Assembly (NCBI RefSeq): GCF_003569745.1
Contig: NZ_AP018498.1
Span: forward strand, 1,835,001-1,899,000
Reading direction: 5' to 3'
DNA from: Altererythrobacter sp. B11
GTDB taxonomy: Bacteria; Pseudomonadota; Alphaproteobacteria; Sphingomonadales; Sphingomonadaceae
DNA: 64,000 nucleotides
Shown: one piece after another, positions 28,820-37,668 of the stretch
Layout: every line of letters begins with the position of its first letter
Numbering within the stretch: the first letter of the stretch is position 1
Notes under the pieces: generated by a model
The model's database searches: none
What the model was told of the DNA's origin: nothing
What the model saw: the letters and a program-made list of their open reading frames with translations, nothing else
Translations under genes and position numbers: made by a program

Positions 28820-29803
28820 ATGCAGTCCGCTTCCGCATCCGTTCGCCCCGCAGCCGTGCCGCAATCATCCGGCGACCATTGGGAATGGCAGTATCTGGCC
28901 CTCATGCGCCGTATATGGGCGGAGGGGGACGAGCGGGCCGACCGCACGGGCGTGGGCACGCGCTCGATCTTCGGGCCGCAATTGCGATTCGATCTGTCCG
29001 ACAACCGCGTGCCCCTGCTCACCACTAAGCGCGTGTTCTGGAAGGCGGCGGCGCGCGAGATGCTGTGGTTCCTCACCGGCAACACCAATATCCGCCCGCT
29101 GCTGGAACAGGGCGTGACGATCTGGAGCGACTGGCCCTTGGCCAAGTATCGCCAGGCGACGGGCGAGGCGATCACGCAGGACGATTTCGAAGCGCGGATC
29201 GTGGCGGAGGCGGATTTCGCCGCCCGCTGGGGCGATCTCGGCCCCGTCTATGGCAAGCAGTGGGTCGACTGGCCGACCTATCGCTATCGCGCCGATGGGC
29301 TCTATGAAAGGGGGCCGGGGATCAACCAGGTGGCGCAGGTGGTGGAAAGCCTGCGCAGCAATCCCGGCAGCCGCCGCCACATCATCGAAGGTTGGAATGT
29401 GGCGGAGCTCGACCAGATGGCGCTGCCCCCCTGCCACAAGACCTATCAGTTCCACGTCGCCGGCGAAGGGGCGGAGGCGCGGCTCAACTGCCTGCTGTTC
29501 CAGCGCAGTTGCGATGTGGCACTGGGCCTGCCCTTCAACCTGTTCGGTGCGGCGCTGCTCACGCGCATGATCGCGGCGCAGGCGGGCTATCAGCCGGGGG
29601 AGCTGGTCTGGACCGGGGGCGATACGCATCTCTATCTCAACCACGCCCATCTGGTGGAGGAGCAGCTTTCGCGGGAACCGGCGGGCGAGCCGCGGCTTGA
29701 ATTGCTAAGGAAGCCCGACTCTATCTTCGACTATCGCATCAAGGATTTCGCCGTCACCGATTACACGCCGCAAGGCGTGATCCGCGCCCCGGTGGCGGTC
29801 TGA
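28820..29803 (+). CDS. thyA: Thymidylate synthase
   Basis: 327 residues; converts dUMP to dTMP with methylene-tetrahydrofolate. The catalytic PPCH motif (MALPPCHKTYQFHV) has Cys at about residue 205. Other conserved blocks are DRTGVGTRSIFG, LTTKRVFWKA, GDLGPVYGKQW, QRSCDVALGLPFN and TGGDTHLYLNH. It carries an insertion of about 25 residues after PLAKYRQATG compared with the E. coli enzyme, as in many longer ThyA forms. The first 20 residues are low in conservation, so a later start is possible. It follows tRNA-Pro and was presumably its neighbour before island entry. Confidence 0.95.
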   Translation: MQSASASVRPAAVPQSSGDHWEWQYLALMRRIWAEGDERADRTGVGTRSIFGPQLRFDLSDNRVPLLTTKRVFWKAAAREMLWFLTGNTNIRPLLEQGVTIWSDWPLAKYRQATGEAITQDDFEARIVAEADFAARWGDLGPVYGKQWVDWPTYRYRADGLYERGPGINQVAQVVESLRSNPGSRRHIIEGWNVAELDQMALPPCHKTYQFHVAGEGAEARLNCLLFQRSCDVALGLPFNLFGAALLTRMIAAQAGYQPGELVWTGGDTHLYLNHAHLVEEQLSREPAGEPRLELLRKPDSIFDYRIKDFAVTDYTPQGVIRAPVAV

Positions 29804-29875
29804 GGCAAGCGTTGACGGTTTCCGATGAAAGTAATAAAATGTCTCTGACATAAAACATTCATACGGGAGCTGAAG

Positions 29876-31156
29876 ATGGCCAAGGTGGACGCGGAGGCGG
29901 GCGGCAATCGGCCCCGTCTTTCGCTGCATGTCCCCGAACCGAGGTTTCGCCCCGGCGACACGGTGGATTTTGCGCATTTGCAAGTGCCCGAAGCGGGCGC
30001 GCAGCCGCGGCCGGACGAGGCCTGCCCCGCAGCGGAAACCAATCCGCTCTGCACCGATCTGATCCGTGTGCTCGGCAGCGACAATCAGGCCCATGGGCCG
30101 TGGAACCCCAACCTCACGCCCGACAAATTGCGGCTGATCCTGCGCCAGATGGCGCTGGTGCGCGCCTTCGATGCCCGCATGTATCGCGCGCAGCGGCAGG
30201 GGAAGACGAGCTTCTACCTCAAATGCGTGGGCGAGGAGGCGACCTCGGTCGCCGCCACCCATGGCCTCGATTTCGAGGATATGATCTTCCCCTCCTACCG
30301 CCAGCAGGGTTGCCTGATCGCGCGCGATTACCCGCTGCTGGAAATGGTGAACCAGATCTATTCCAACCGCGCGGACAAGCTGAAGGGGCGGCAATTGCCG
30401 ATCCTCTATTCGGCGCGCTCGGTGAACTTCTTCACCATCTCGGGCAATCTGGCGACGCAGCTGCCGCAGGCCACCGGCTTTGCCATGGCCAGTGCAATCA
30501 AGGGCGACAGCCGCATTGCCGCCGCCTGGGTGGGCGAAGGCTCCACCGCGGAGGGGGACTTCCACTCCGCGCTCACCTTCGCTGCGGTGTATAATGCCCC
30601 GGCGATCTTCAATGTGGTCAACAACCAGTGGGCCATTTCCAGCTTCTCCGGATTTGCCGGTTCGGAGCGGACGAGCTTTGCGGCGCGGGCGATCGGCTAT
30701 GGCATTGCCGGGCTGCGGGTGGACGGAAACGATCCGCTGGCCGTCTATGCGGCGGAGCGCTGGGCTGCGGATCGCGCACGGTCCAACAACGGGCCGACGC
30801 TGATCGAATTCTTCACCTACCGCGCGGAGGGCCACTCCACCTCCGACGATCCCACCGTCTATCGCAGCGCGGAGGAGCGGGAGGAATGGCCGCTGGGCGA
30901 TCCCATCGCGCGCCTGCGCGACCATTTGATTGCGCTCGGCGAATGGTCGGAGGACCAGCACGCCGAGATGGACCGTGAACTGGCCGAGGAGGTGCTGCGC
31001 ACCACCAAGGAGGCGGAGAAGAACGGCATCCTGGGCCACGGCCTGCATCATCCGTTCCACACCATGTTCGAGGATGTGTTCGAGGAACTGCCGTGGAACC
31101 TGCGCGAACAGAGCGAGCAGGCGATCCGCGAAAGGAAGATCAAATGGCCCGACTAG
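29876..31156 (+). CDS. bkdA1: Branched-chain 2-oxoacid dehydrogenase E1 alpha subunit
   Basis: 426 residues. Thiamine-diphosphate enzyme subunit that decarboxylates 2-oxo acids from Val, Leu and Ile. The TPP/Mg region is GEGSTAEGDFHSALTFAAV followed by NVVNNQWAIS. FPSYRQQG, SARSVNFFTISGNLATQLPQ and the phosphorylation-loop-like YRAEGHSTSDDPTVYR match the BCKDH alpha group rather than pyruvate dehydrogenase. A GGGAG ribosome site precedes the ATG. It overlaps the E1 beta gene by 13 bp, giving a tight three-gene operon; the E3 gene is not in the window. Confidence 0.94.
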   Translation: MAKVDAEAGGNRPRLSLHVPEPRFRPGDTVDFAHLQVPEAGAQPRPDEACPAAETNPLCTDLIRVLGSDNQAHGPWNPNLTPDKLRLILRQMALVRAFDARMYRAQRQGKTSFYLKCVGEEATSVAATHGLDFEDMIFPSYRQQGCLIARDYPLLEMVNQIYSNRADKLKGRQLPILYSARSVNFFTISGNLATQLPQATGFAMASAIKGDSRIAAAWVGEGSTAEGDFHSALTFAAVYNAPAIFNVVNNQWAISSFSGFAGSERTSFAARAIGYGIAGLRVDGNDPLAVYAAERWAADRARSNNGPTLIEFFTYRAEGHSTSDDPTVYRSAEEREEWPLGDPIARLRDHLIALGEWSEDQHAEMDRELAEEVLRTTKEAEKNGILGHGLHHPFHTMFEDVFEELPWNLREQSEQAIRERKIKWPD

Positions 31157-32208
31157 ATGCCGACGAGGATCCGGTGAGCCTGTCCGAAGCGCCGGCGCGC
31201 GATCTCAACATGATCGAAGCGATCAACGAAGCGCTTGGCATCATGCTGGAGCGTGACCCCGACGTGATCCTGATGGGGGAGGACATCGGCTTTTTCGGCG
31301 GGGTGTTCCGCGCCACCGCGGGCCTGCAGCAGAAATACGGCAAGACGCGCGTGTTCGATACGCCGATCAGCGAATGCGGCATCATCGGCGTGGCGGTGGG
31401 CATGGGCGCCTATGGCCTGCGGCCGGTGCCGGAAATCCAGTTCGCGGACTATATCTATCCCGGGCTCGACCAGCTGATCAGCGAAGCGGCGCGGCTGCGC
31501 TATCGCTCCGCGGCGGAGTTCATTGCGCCGCTCACCGTGCGCAGCCCCTTCGGCGGCGGCATCTTCGGCGGGCAGACGCACAGCCAGAGCCCGGAGGCGC
31601 TGTTCACCCATGTCGCCGGGCTCAAGACCGTCGTGCCCAGCACCCCGCATGACGCCAAGGGCCTGCTGATCGCGGCGATCGAGGACAATGACCCGGTAAT
31701 TTTCTTCGAGCCCAAGCGGATCTATAACGGCCCGTTCGACGGCTATTATGATCGTCCCACCAAACCGTGGAAGGGCCACCCCGGCGCCAAGGTGCCCGAA
31801 GGCTATTACACCATCCCCCTCGGCAAGGCGCGCGTGGCGCGGGAAGGGGAGGCGCTGACCATCCTCGCCTATGGCACCATGGTGCATGTGGCGGAGGGCG
31901 TGTGCCGCGAGAAGGGCGTGGATGCCGAAATCATCGACCTGCGCACACTGGTCCCGCTCGACATCGAGGCTGTGGAAAACTCTGTGCGCAAAACCGGCAG
32001 GTGCCTGATCGCGCATGAGGCGACGCGGACCTCCGGCTTTGGGGCAGAACTGTCCGCGCTGGTTACCGAACGCTGCTTCTATCACCTCGAAGCCCCGGTC
32101 GAGCGGGTGACGGGGTTCGACACACCCTATCCTCATAGCCTCGAGTGGGCCTATTTCCCTGGCCCCGTCCGCATGGGCGAGGCGATAGACAAGATCCTGG
32201 AGGCCTGA
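31144..32208 (+). CDS. bkdA2: Branched-chain 2-oxoacid dehydrogenase E1 beta subunit
   Basis: 354 residues from ATG 31144, chosen because AAGGAAG precedes it and homology-like sequence begins here. Transketolase-type pyrimidine domain motifs are MGEDIGFFGGVFRAT, TPISECGIIGVAVGMG and PEIQFADYIYP; the C-terminal domain includes DLRTLVPLDIEAVENSVRKT. It pairs with E1 alpha to form the alpha2beta2 decarboxylase. Overlap with the upstream gene suggests translational coupling; the E2 gene begins 4 bp after its stop. Confidence 0.94.
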   Translation: MARLDADEDPVSLSEAPARDLNMIEAINEALGIMLERDPDVILMGEDIGFFGGVFRATAGLQQKYGKTRVFDTPISECGIIGVAVGMGAYGLRPVPEIQFADYIYPGLDQLISEAARLRYRSAAEFIAPLTVRSPFGGGIFGGQTHSQSPEALFTHVAGLKTVVPSTPHDAKGLLIAAIEDNDPVIFFEPKRIYNGPFDGYYDRPTKPWKGHPGAKVPEGYYTIPLGKARVAREGEALTILAYGTMVHVAEGVCREKGVDAEIIDLRTLVPLDIEAVENSVRKTGRCLIAHEATRTSGFGAELSALVTERCFYHLEAPVERVTGFDTPYPHSLEWAYFPGPVRMGEAIDKILEA

Positions 32209-32212
32209 CGCC

Positions 32213-33562
32213 ATGGCCCGCTTCACATTCAACCTCCCCGATATCGGCGAAGGCATCGCCGAAGCCGAGATCGTCGCCTGGCACGTGAAGCCCGGCGATA
32301 TGGTGGCCGAGGATGGCCGGCTGGCGGACCTGATGACCGACAAGGCCACGGTGGAGATGGAAAGCCCCGTCGCCGGGAAGATTCTCGAGGTCGCGGGCCA
32401 GGCGGGCGATGTGATCGCCATCGGCTCCCCGCTGGTGGTGCTGGAGGTCGAGGGCGAAATTTCCGACGAAGTGGCCCAAGAGAACGAGGCGGCTTCCGCC
32501 CCCGCGCCGGTAGAATCCCCTGCGGACGCAGGGGAGGCAGAGGGCGGCCGCCAGCTTGTCGGTGGGCCGACGCCGCAACCCTCCTTCGTCGCAGAACCGC
32601 CCGAGGAGAAGGACGAGGCGCAGCCAGCGCCGCCGCCGCGCCCGGCGGCACCTGCTCCCAGGGCGGAAGTTCGCCGGGAAAGCTCGCTGGCGCGTGTCCT
32701 CGCCAGCCCCGCGGTGCGCCGGCGCGCCAAGGATCTCGGTATCGACCTCGGTGATGTGCGCCCGGCCGAAGATGGGCGCATCCGCCATGCCGATCTCGAT
32801 TCCTTCATCAGCTATGGCGAAGCGGGCGGGTATGCCCCGGCGGGCGGTGCGCGGCCGGACGAGACGATCAAGGTGGTCGGCCTGCGCCGCCGGATTGCCG
32901 AGAACATGGCCGCGGCCAAGCGCCAGATCCCGCATTTCGCCTATGTCGAGGAATGCGATGTCACCGAGCTGGAGAAGCTGCGCGGCGATCTGAACGATGG
33001 GCGGGGCGATCGCCCCAAGCTGACGATGCTGCCGCTGCTGATCGCCGCCGTGTGCCGCGCACTGCCGGATTATCCGATGCTCAACGCCCGCTATGACGAC
33101 GAGGCGAATGTCATCACGCGCCATGGCGCGGTGCATATGGGCATCGCCACGATGACGGAGGCCGGCCTGATGGTGCCGGTGATCCGCGATGCGCAGGGCA
33201 AGAACCTGTGGCAGCTCGCCGCCGAGATCACCCGGCTGGCGGAGGCCGCGCGCAGCGGCAAGGCGAGGCCCGAGGAGCTTTCGGGCTCGACTTTCACGCT
33301 AACCTCGCTCGGGCCGCTGGGTGGCATCGCTTCCACGCCGGTGATCAACCGGCCCGAGGTGGCGATTCTGGCGCCCAACCGCATCGTCGAACGGCCGATG
33401 TTCGTCCCCGACGAGACCGGCGGCGAACGGGTGGCCAAGCGCAAGCTGATGAATCTCTCGATTAGCTGCGATCACCGCGTGGTGGATGGTTACGATGCGG
33501 CGGCCTTCGTGCAGGCGGTGAAGCGCCTGATCGAGAAGCCGGCTCTGCTCCTCGCCGCCTGA
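32213..33562 (+). CDS. bkdB: Branched-chain 2-oxoacid dehydrogenase E2 (dihydrolipoamide acyltransferase)
   Basis: 449 residues. One N-terminal lipoyl domain with the lipoylated Lys in DLMTDKATVEMESP (about residue 44), an Ala/Pro/Glu-rich linker, a peripheral subunit-binding domain (LASPAVRRRAKDLGIDLGDV), and a catalytic acyltransferase domain ending with SCDHRVVDGYDAA, the HxxxDG active site. It forms the core of the dehydrogenase complex, passing the acyl group to CoA. Last gene of the operon, followed by an intrinsic terminator. Confidence 0.94.
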   Translation: MARFTFNLPDIGEGIAEAEIVAWHVKPGDMVAEDGRLADLMTDKATVEMESPVAGKILEVAGQAGDVIAIGSPLVVLEVEGEISDEVAQENEAASAPAPVESPADAGEAEGGRQLVGGPTPQPSFVAEPPEEKDEAQPAPPPRPAAPAPRAEVRRESSLARVLASPAVRRRAKDLGIDLGDVRPAEDGRIRHADLDSFISYGEAGGYAPAGGARPDETIKVVGLRRRIAENMAAAKRQIPHFAYVEECDVTELEKLRGDLNDGRGDRPKLTMLPLLIAAVCRALPDYPMLNARYDDEANVITRHGAVHMGIATMTEAGLMVPVIRDAQGKNLWQLAAEITRLAEAARSGKARPEELSGSTFTLTSLGPLGGIASTPVINRPEVAILAPNRIVERPMFVPDETGGERVAKRKLMNLSISCDHRVVDGYDAAAFVQAVKRLIEKPALLLAA

Positions 33563-33573
33563 ACGGCGAATCG

Positions 33574-33598
33574 CCGGCGCCTCAGGGTGCCGGTTTTT
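33574..33598 (+). terminator. Intrinsic terminator after the bkd operon
   Basis: CCGGCGCC-tcag-GGTGCCGG forms an 8-bp stem with one G-U pair and a 4-base loop, followed by TTTTT. It begins 12 bp after the E2 stop codon. Confidence 0.82.
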
Positions 33599-33776
33599 GG
33601 CGGAAACGCTGCCCCGGCGCCGGTCGATCCGGCGCGCGGCGGGCTGTGTGCAGCGCTGCCGGAGGGGCGGGGCGGGCGCTCTGTCCACGGCAGATGAAAA
33701 AGCCTGTACCAGCGAGTTGACAGCCGATTCAGCCTGCCCTAGGGGCGGCGCTCCCAAGCGGTGCGCCGCCCGATGC

Positions 33777-33853
<77 letters not shown>

Positions 33854-33904
33854 CTTGGGACCTTCTCCTGACCCTTCGATGCCCCGGCACCGTCCCTTCA
33901 GGGT

Positions 33905-34117
33905 TCAGCCCCAGCGGCCGGTTTCCATCCAGATCAGGAAGCGCCGCAGCGGCAGCAGCCAGACGACGCCCAGTACCAGATAGACCACGGTCTGCACCGC
34001 CACCGGCGTCTGCTCGATCCATTGCGAGGCCCACATGACGGCCAGCGCATAGGCCGCCAGCGCCACCAGCAGCGCCAATATGCCCAGCGGGATACGCAGC
34101 GTGGGTTTCTCGCGCAT
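33905..34117 (-). CDS. DUF2842 membrane protein
   Basis: 70 residues from ATG 34117. Two hydrophobic segments (LGILALLVALAAYALAVMWA and TVVYLVLGVVWLLPL) end in RRFLIWMETGRWG, the hallmark of the small DUF2842 family of alphaproteobacteria. Function is unknown. Its ATG shares one base with the stop of the cyclo-ligase gene (TGATG), so translation is coupled. Short but well supported by the motif and overlap. Confidence 0.85.
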   Translation of the reverse strand: MREKPTLRIPLGILALLVALAAYALAVMWASQWIEQTPVAVQTVVYLVLGVVWLLPLRRFLIWMETGRWG

Positions 34118-34701
34118 CAGAAGGGCCCCAGCAGGCGCGTGGGGGTGACGATGGCGGCGAGCGGCATGTCGTGCGCCTCCACCGGCAGATCCTCCACCTC
34201 CTGCACGTCCCACGCCATGCCGATGGCCAGCGTATCGGGATGCGCGGCGAGATAGCGATCGTAGAAGCCGCCGCCCTGGCCCAGCCGGTCCCCGCCCGTC
34301 GTAAAGCCGAGCAGCGGCATGAACAGCACATCGGGCACCACCACCGGGGCGCTTTCCTGCGGCTGGCGCAGGCCGAGGGGGCCGCCTACGAGGTCGCTTT
34401 CCTCATAGGGATCGGTGTGCAGGTGGAAGTGCATCGGCTCCGCCAGCGTGGTCACGCGGGGCAGAGCGATGCGGTGGCCGTTTTCGAAGAAGAAGCGGGT
34501 ATAGGCGCCGGCGGGGGCCTCCCCCGGATCGGCGCGATAGAGGCCGATGGTGGCGCCATCGGGCACCATGTCGAGCACCGCGGCGGGCGGGCGGTGGAAC
34601 ACCAGTGCGCTTACCTGCGGCGGCAGGGCGGCGGCGTGTTCACGGCGTTTGCGGCGCAATTCCTTGCGCAGGGCGGCTTTGCAGGAAGCGATATCGGTCA
34701 T
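34117..34701 (-). CDS. 5-formyltetrahydrofolate cyclo-ligase
   Basis: 194 residues from ATG 34701. It converts 5-formyl-THF to 5,10-methenyl-THF with ATP. Conserved features are the basic N-terminus KAALRKELRRKRREHAA, the VPDVLFMPLLGFTTGGDRLGQGGGFYDRYL block (positions about 127-156) and IGMAWDVQEVEDLPVEAHD. The gene lies directly downstream of a probable 6S RNA and zapA, the same order as zapA-ssrS-ygfA in enterobacteria. It is followed without spacing by the DUF2842 gene. Confidence 0.93.
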   Translation of the reverse strand: MTDIASCKAALRKELRRKRREHAAALPPQVSALVFHRPPAAVLDMVPDGATIGLYRADPGEAPAGAYTRFFFENGHRIALPRVTTLAEPMHFHLHTDPYEESDLVGGPLGLRQPQESAPVVVPDVLFMPLLGFTTGGDRLGQGGGFYDRYLAAHPDTLAIGMAWDVQEVEDLPVEAHDMPLAAIVTPTRLLGPF

Positions 34702-34759
34702 GTCGCCCTCTTGCCGCCCCGGCCCGGCGAAGTCGAGCGAGTCGGCCCGCGTGGACCCA

Positions 34760-34925
34760 CCGGGAAGGGGAAGTGGCGGAACCACCATGGGTCGTTTGCC
34801 GGGAAATCCTCTGACGCCTCAACGTCAGGTGGGCGCCGTATGCACCGGCCCTGCAGGACGAACCCGAGGGCCGGGCAGGGACAGCTCCCATGGATTGCTT
34901 ATAGCCTCAGGGATATTCTCTAACG
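34760..34925 (-). ncRNA. ssrS: 6S RNA (probable)
   Basis: The 255-bp gap between zapA and the cyclo-ligase gene is where 6S RNA genes lie in many proteobacteria. The sequence can fold into a long rod: CCATGGG at 34887-34893 pairs with CCCATGG at 34785-34791, and an apical 8-bp stem CCGGCCCT/AGGGCCGG surrounds a loop near 34840-34870. Unpaired bulges lie between, as in the open-promoter-like bubble that binds RNA polymerase holoenzyme. Ends are approximate. Call based on synteny and hand folding. Confidence 0.68.
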
Positions 34926-34956
34926 GCTCGTTCCGGGCAGTCCCGCCGCTACCTAT

Positions 34957-35274
34957 CTAGGATGCCGCGCCCGCGCTCTCAAGCCGGTCGGCGAGATATT
35001 CCAGCCGTTCGGCCATCGCTTCCAGCTGGTTCGCACGCTCATCGTCCTGCGGCGCGGCGGCGGGCACGGCCGACCGGCGCAGCTCGGCCAGTTCGTCCGC
35101 CAGCAGCAGCGCGGCATAGAGCAGCATGCGCGGTTCGGACTGGCTGACGAGATTGGGCATCGCGGCGATCTTGCCGTCGATCGTGCGGCCGAGCATGGCG
35201 ATATGCTCTTCCTCGCCCGCGCCGCAGGCCACGGCGAATTCCCGCCCGCCGATGACCAGGGTGACATTGCTCAT
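34957..35274 (-). CDS. zapA: Cell division protein ZapA
   Basis: 105 residues. The N-terminal globular part SNVTLVIGGREFAVACGAGEEEHI is the ZapA signature, followed by a long helix and a C-terminal coiled coil (ANQLEAMAERLEYLADRLES). ZapA stabilises FtsZ filaments at the division site. It overlaps the upstream 62-residue coiled-coil gene by 4 bp (ATGA), and the 6S RNA region follows downstream. Confidence 0.92.
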   Translation of the reverse strand: MSNVTLVIGGREFAVACGAGEEEHIAMLGRTIDGKIAAMPNLVSQSEPRMLLYAALLLADELAELRRSAVPAAAPQDDERANQLEAMAERLEYLADRLESAGAAS

Positions 35275-35459
35275 GGCTGGAGGCTGCCGATGAGCCGGTC
35301 GAGATCGGCCAGCACCACTTCGGCTTCCCCGCGCAGGCGGGCATAGCGCTGTTCGAGCTCGGGGTCGGCCTGCACGGCCGGCTTCTGCGCCGCGGCCTCT
35401 ATCCGGCCTGCCGCCGCCTCGATGCGGCTCAGCGCACGCGAGATGCGATCGTCCTCCAT
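35271..35459 (-). CDS. Small coiled-coil protein upstream of zapA
   Basis: 62 residues, almost entirely predicted helix with heptad-like spacing (RISRALSRIEAAAGRIEAAA; LEQRYARLRGEAEVVLADLD). Family not recognised by name, but a short coiled-coil gene in this position is common beside alphaproteobacterial zapA. The 4-bp overlap with zapA supports a real, co-translated gene; it may be a division-associated partner. Confidence 0.75.
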   Translation of the reverse strand: MEDDRISRALSRIEAAAGRIEAAAQKPAVQADPELEQRYARLRGEAEVVLADLDRLIGSLQP

Positions 35460-35656
35460 CGCGCGGTCATCTATCGGAAATAACGGGGCCGGGCAAAAAC
35501 TTGGGCCGCGAAGCTGTGAATAAGCCTCGGCGTCTCGCGAAGGGATCGGGCGCGCCGCGCAGCTTGACGCGGGGGCGGGCCGTCGCCCAAGGAGCGCGCA
35601 GCCGAATCGCGGCCCAGAACGATCAGAGTTTTACCGACAAAGCCGGAGCTTCCTGC

Positions 35657-37654
35657 ATGACCGACACCGCCCGTCTCGCGCCGATGGCCAATGCGATCAG
35701 GGCGTTGACGATGGATGCGGTGCAGGCGGCCAATATCGGCCACCCCGGCATGCCGATGGGCATGGCCGATGTCGCCACCGTTCTGTGGTCGGACTATCTC
35801 TCCTTCGATCCGGCCGATCCGCACTGGCCGGATCGCGATCGCTTCGTGCTTTCCGCCGGCCACGGCTCCATGCTGATCTACGCGCTGCTGCACCTCACGG
35901 GCTATGCGCATCCCACCATGGATGACATCCGCAATTTCCGGCAGCTGGGCAGCCCCTGCGCCGGACACCCGGAAAACTTCCTGCTCGATGGCGTGGAATG
36001 CACCACCGGCCCGCTGGGGCAGGGCCTGGCCATGGCCGTGGGCATGGCCATCGCGGAACGGCATCTGAATGCCAAGTTCGGCGATGACCTCGTCAACCAC
36101 CGCACTTGGGTGGTCGCGGGCGACGGCTGCCTGATGGAAGGCATCAATCACGAGGCGATCGGCCTTGCCGGCCACCTCGGCCTCGGCAATCTGATCGTGC
36201 TGTGGGACGATAACCGCATCACCATCGACGGTGCGGTGAGCCTTTCCTCCAGCGAGGATATTCCCGCCCGCTACCGCGCCACTAAGTGGCATACGGTGAG
36301 CTGCGACGGGCACGATCCGGCCGACATCCGCCGCGCGATCGAAGAAGCGATGGCCGATCCGCGCCCCTCGCTGGTCGCCTGCCGCACGATCATCGGCAAG
36401 GGCTCGCCCAACAAGCAGGGCACCTCCAAGGTCCATGGTTCGCCGTTGGGCGAGGACGAAGTGGCCGCTGCCCGCGTGGAACTCGGCTGGGATGCACCGG
36501 CTTTCGAAGTGCCGAAGGAAATTCTGGCGGACTGGCGCGCACTGGGTGCAAAAGGCGCCGAAGCACATGTGGCATGGCAGGCCCGGCTCGACGCCGCGGG
36601 CGAGCGCAAGGACGCTTTCCAGCAGCATATGCAGAGCGTCGCCACGCTGGCCGCGCCGGCGATCGAGGATTACATCGTCGAACTGGCGAAGAACCCGCCC
36701 AAGGTCGCCTCGCGCAAGGCCTCTGAAATGGTGCTGGGGCCGCTAACGGAAAAGCTGCCGCAGCTGCTTGGCGGCTCGGCCGATCTCACCGGCTCCAACA
36801 ACACCAAGACGGGATCGACCGGCCCGCTGACGGCGGAGGATTACTCGGGCCGCTATATCTATTACGGCATCCGCGAATTCGGCATGGCTGCCGCGATGAA
36901 CGGCATGATGCTGCATGGCGGCGTGGTGCCCTATGGCGGCACCTTCCTGATCTTCAGCGACTATGCCCGCAACGCCATCCGCCTGTCCGCCCTGCAGAAG
37001 GCCGGCGTCGTCTATGTGATGACGCATGATTCGATCGGCCTGGGCGAGGATGGGCCGACCCACCAGCCGGTGGAGCAGGTGATGAGCCTGCGGCTGATCC
37101 CCAATCTCAACGTCTTCCGCCCGGCCGATGCCATCGAAACGGCAGAATGCTGGGCGCTGGCGCTGCAGACCCCGGAAACGCCCTCGGTGCTGGCCCTTTC
37201 GCGCCAGAACCTGCCGCCTGTGCGCGGCGAGGGCGACGAGGAATGGACCGGTGCCGGCAACCGCTGCGCCAAGGGCGCCTATCTGCTCAAGCCAGCGAGC
37301 GGTCCGCGCAATGTGGTGCTGGTGGCGACGGGCTCGGAAATCTCGGTCGCGCTCGATACCGCCGCCGCACTTGAAGAGCAGGGGATCGGCGCCGATGTCG
37401 TTTCCATGCCCTGCATGGAGCTGTTCGCGAAGCAGGGCGCGGCCTACCGCGACGAGCTGCTGCCGGCCGACGCGCTGATCGTTTCGATCGAGGCGGGCAC
37501 CACGCTGGGCTGGCAGGCATGGACCGGGCGCAACGGCATCAACATCGGCCTCGATCGGTTCGGCGCGTCCGCCCCGGCCGAGGTCCTGTTCGAGCATTTC
37601 GGCTTCACGGCCGACAAGATCGTTCCGCAAATTCTTGAAAAATTAGGTAACTAG
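35657..37654 (+). CDS. tkt: Transketolase
   Basis: 665 residues from ATG 35657 (MTDTARLAPM); the longer frame upstream is not conserved-looking. TPP-dependent transfer of two-carbon units in the pentose phosphate and related pathways. Motifs: ANIGHPGMPMGMADV, GPLGQGLAMAVGMA, the TPP motif GDGCLMEGINHEA, the conserved THDSIGLGEDGPTHQPVEQ, and GWQAWTGRNG near the C-terminus. First gene of a carbohydrate operon; gap begins 14 bp later behind a CAGGAG site. A TTTACCGACA element lies 18 bp upstream of the start. Confidence 0.96.
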   Translation: MTDTARLAPMANAIRALTMDAVQAANIGHPGMPMGMADVATVLWSDYLSFDPADPHWPDRDRFVLSAGHGSMLIYALLHLTGYAHPTMDDIRNFRQLGSPCAGHPENFLLDGVECTTGPLGQGLAMAVGMAIAERHLNAKFGDDLVNHRTWVVAGDGCLMEGINHEAIGLAGHLGLGNLIVLWDDNRITIDGAVSLSSSEDIPARYRATKWHTVSCDGHDPADIRRAIEEAMADPRPSLVACRTIIGKGSPNKQGTSKVHGSPLGEDEVAAARVELGWDAPAFEVPKEILADWRALGAKGAEAHVAWQARLDAAGERKDAFQQHMQSVATLAAPAIEDYIVELAKNPPKVASRKASEMVLGPLTEKLPQLLGGSADLTGSNNTKTGSTGPLTAEDYSGRYIYYGIREFGMAAAMNGMMLHGGVVPYGGTFLIFSDYARNAIRLSALQKAGVVYVMTHDSIGLGEDGPTHQPVEQVMSLRLIPNLNVFRPADAIETAECWALALQTPETPSVLALSRQNLPPVRGEGDEEWTGAGNRCAKGAYLLKPASGPRNVVLVATGSEISVALDTAAALEEQGIGADVVSMPCMELFAKQGAAYRDELLPADALIVSIEAGTTLGWQAWTGRNGINIGLDRFGASAPAEVLFEHFGFTADKIVPQILEKLGN

Positions 37655-37668
37655 CAGGAGTTTTTCCT

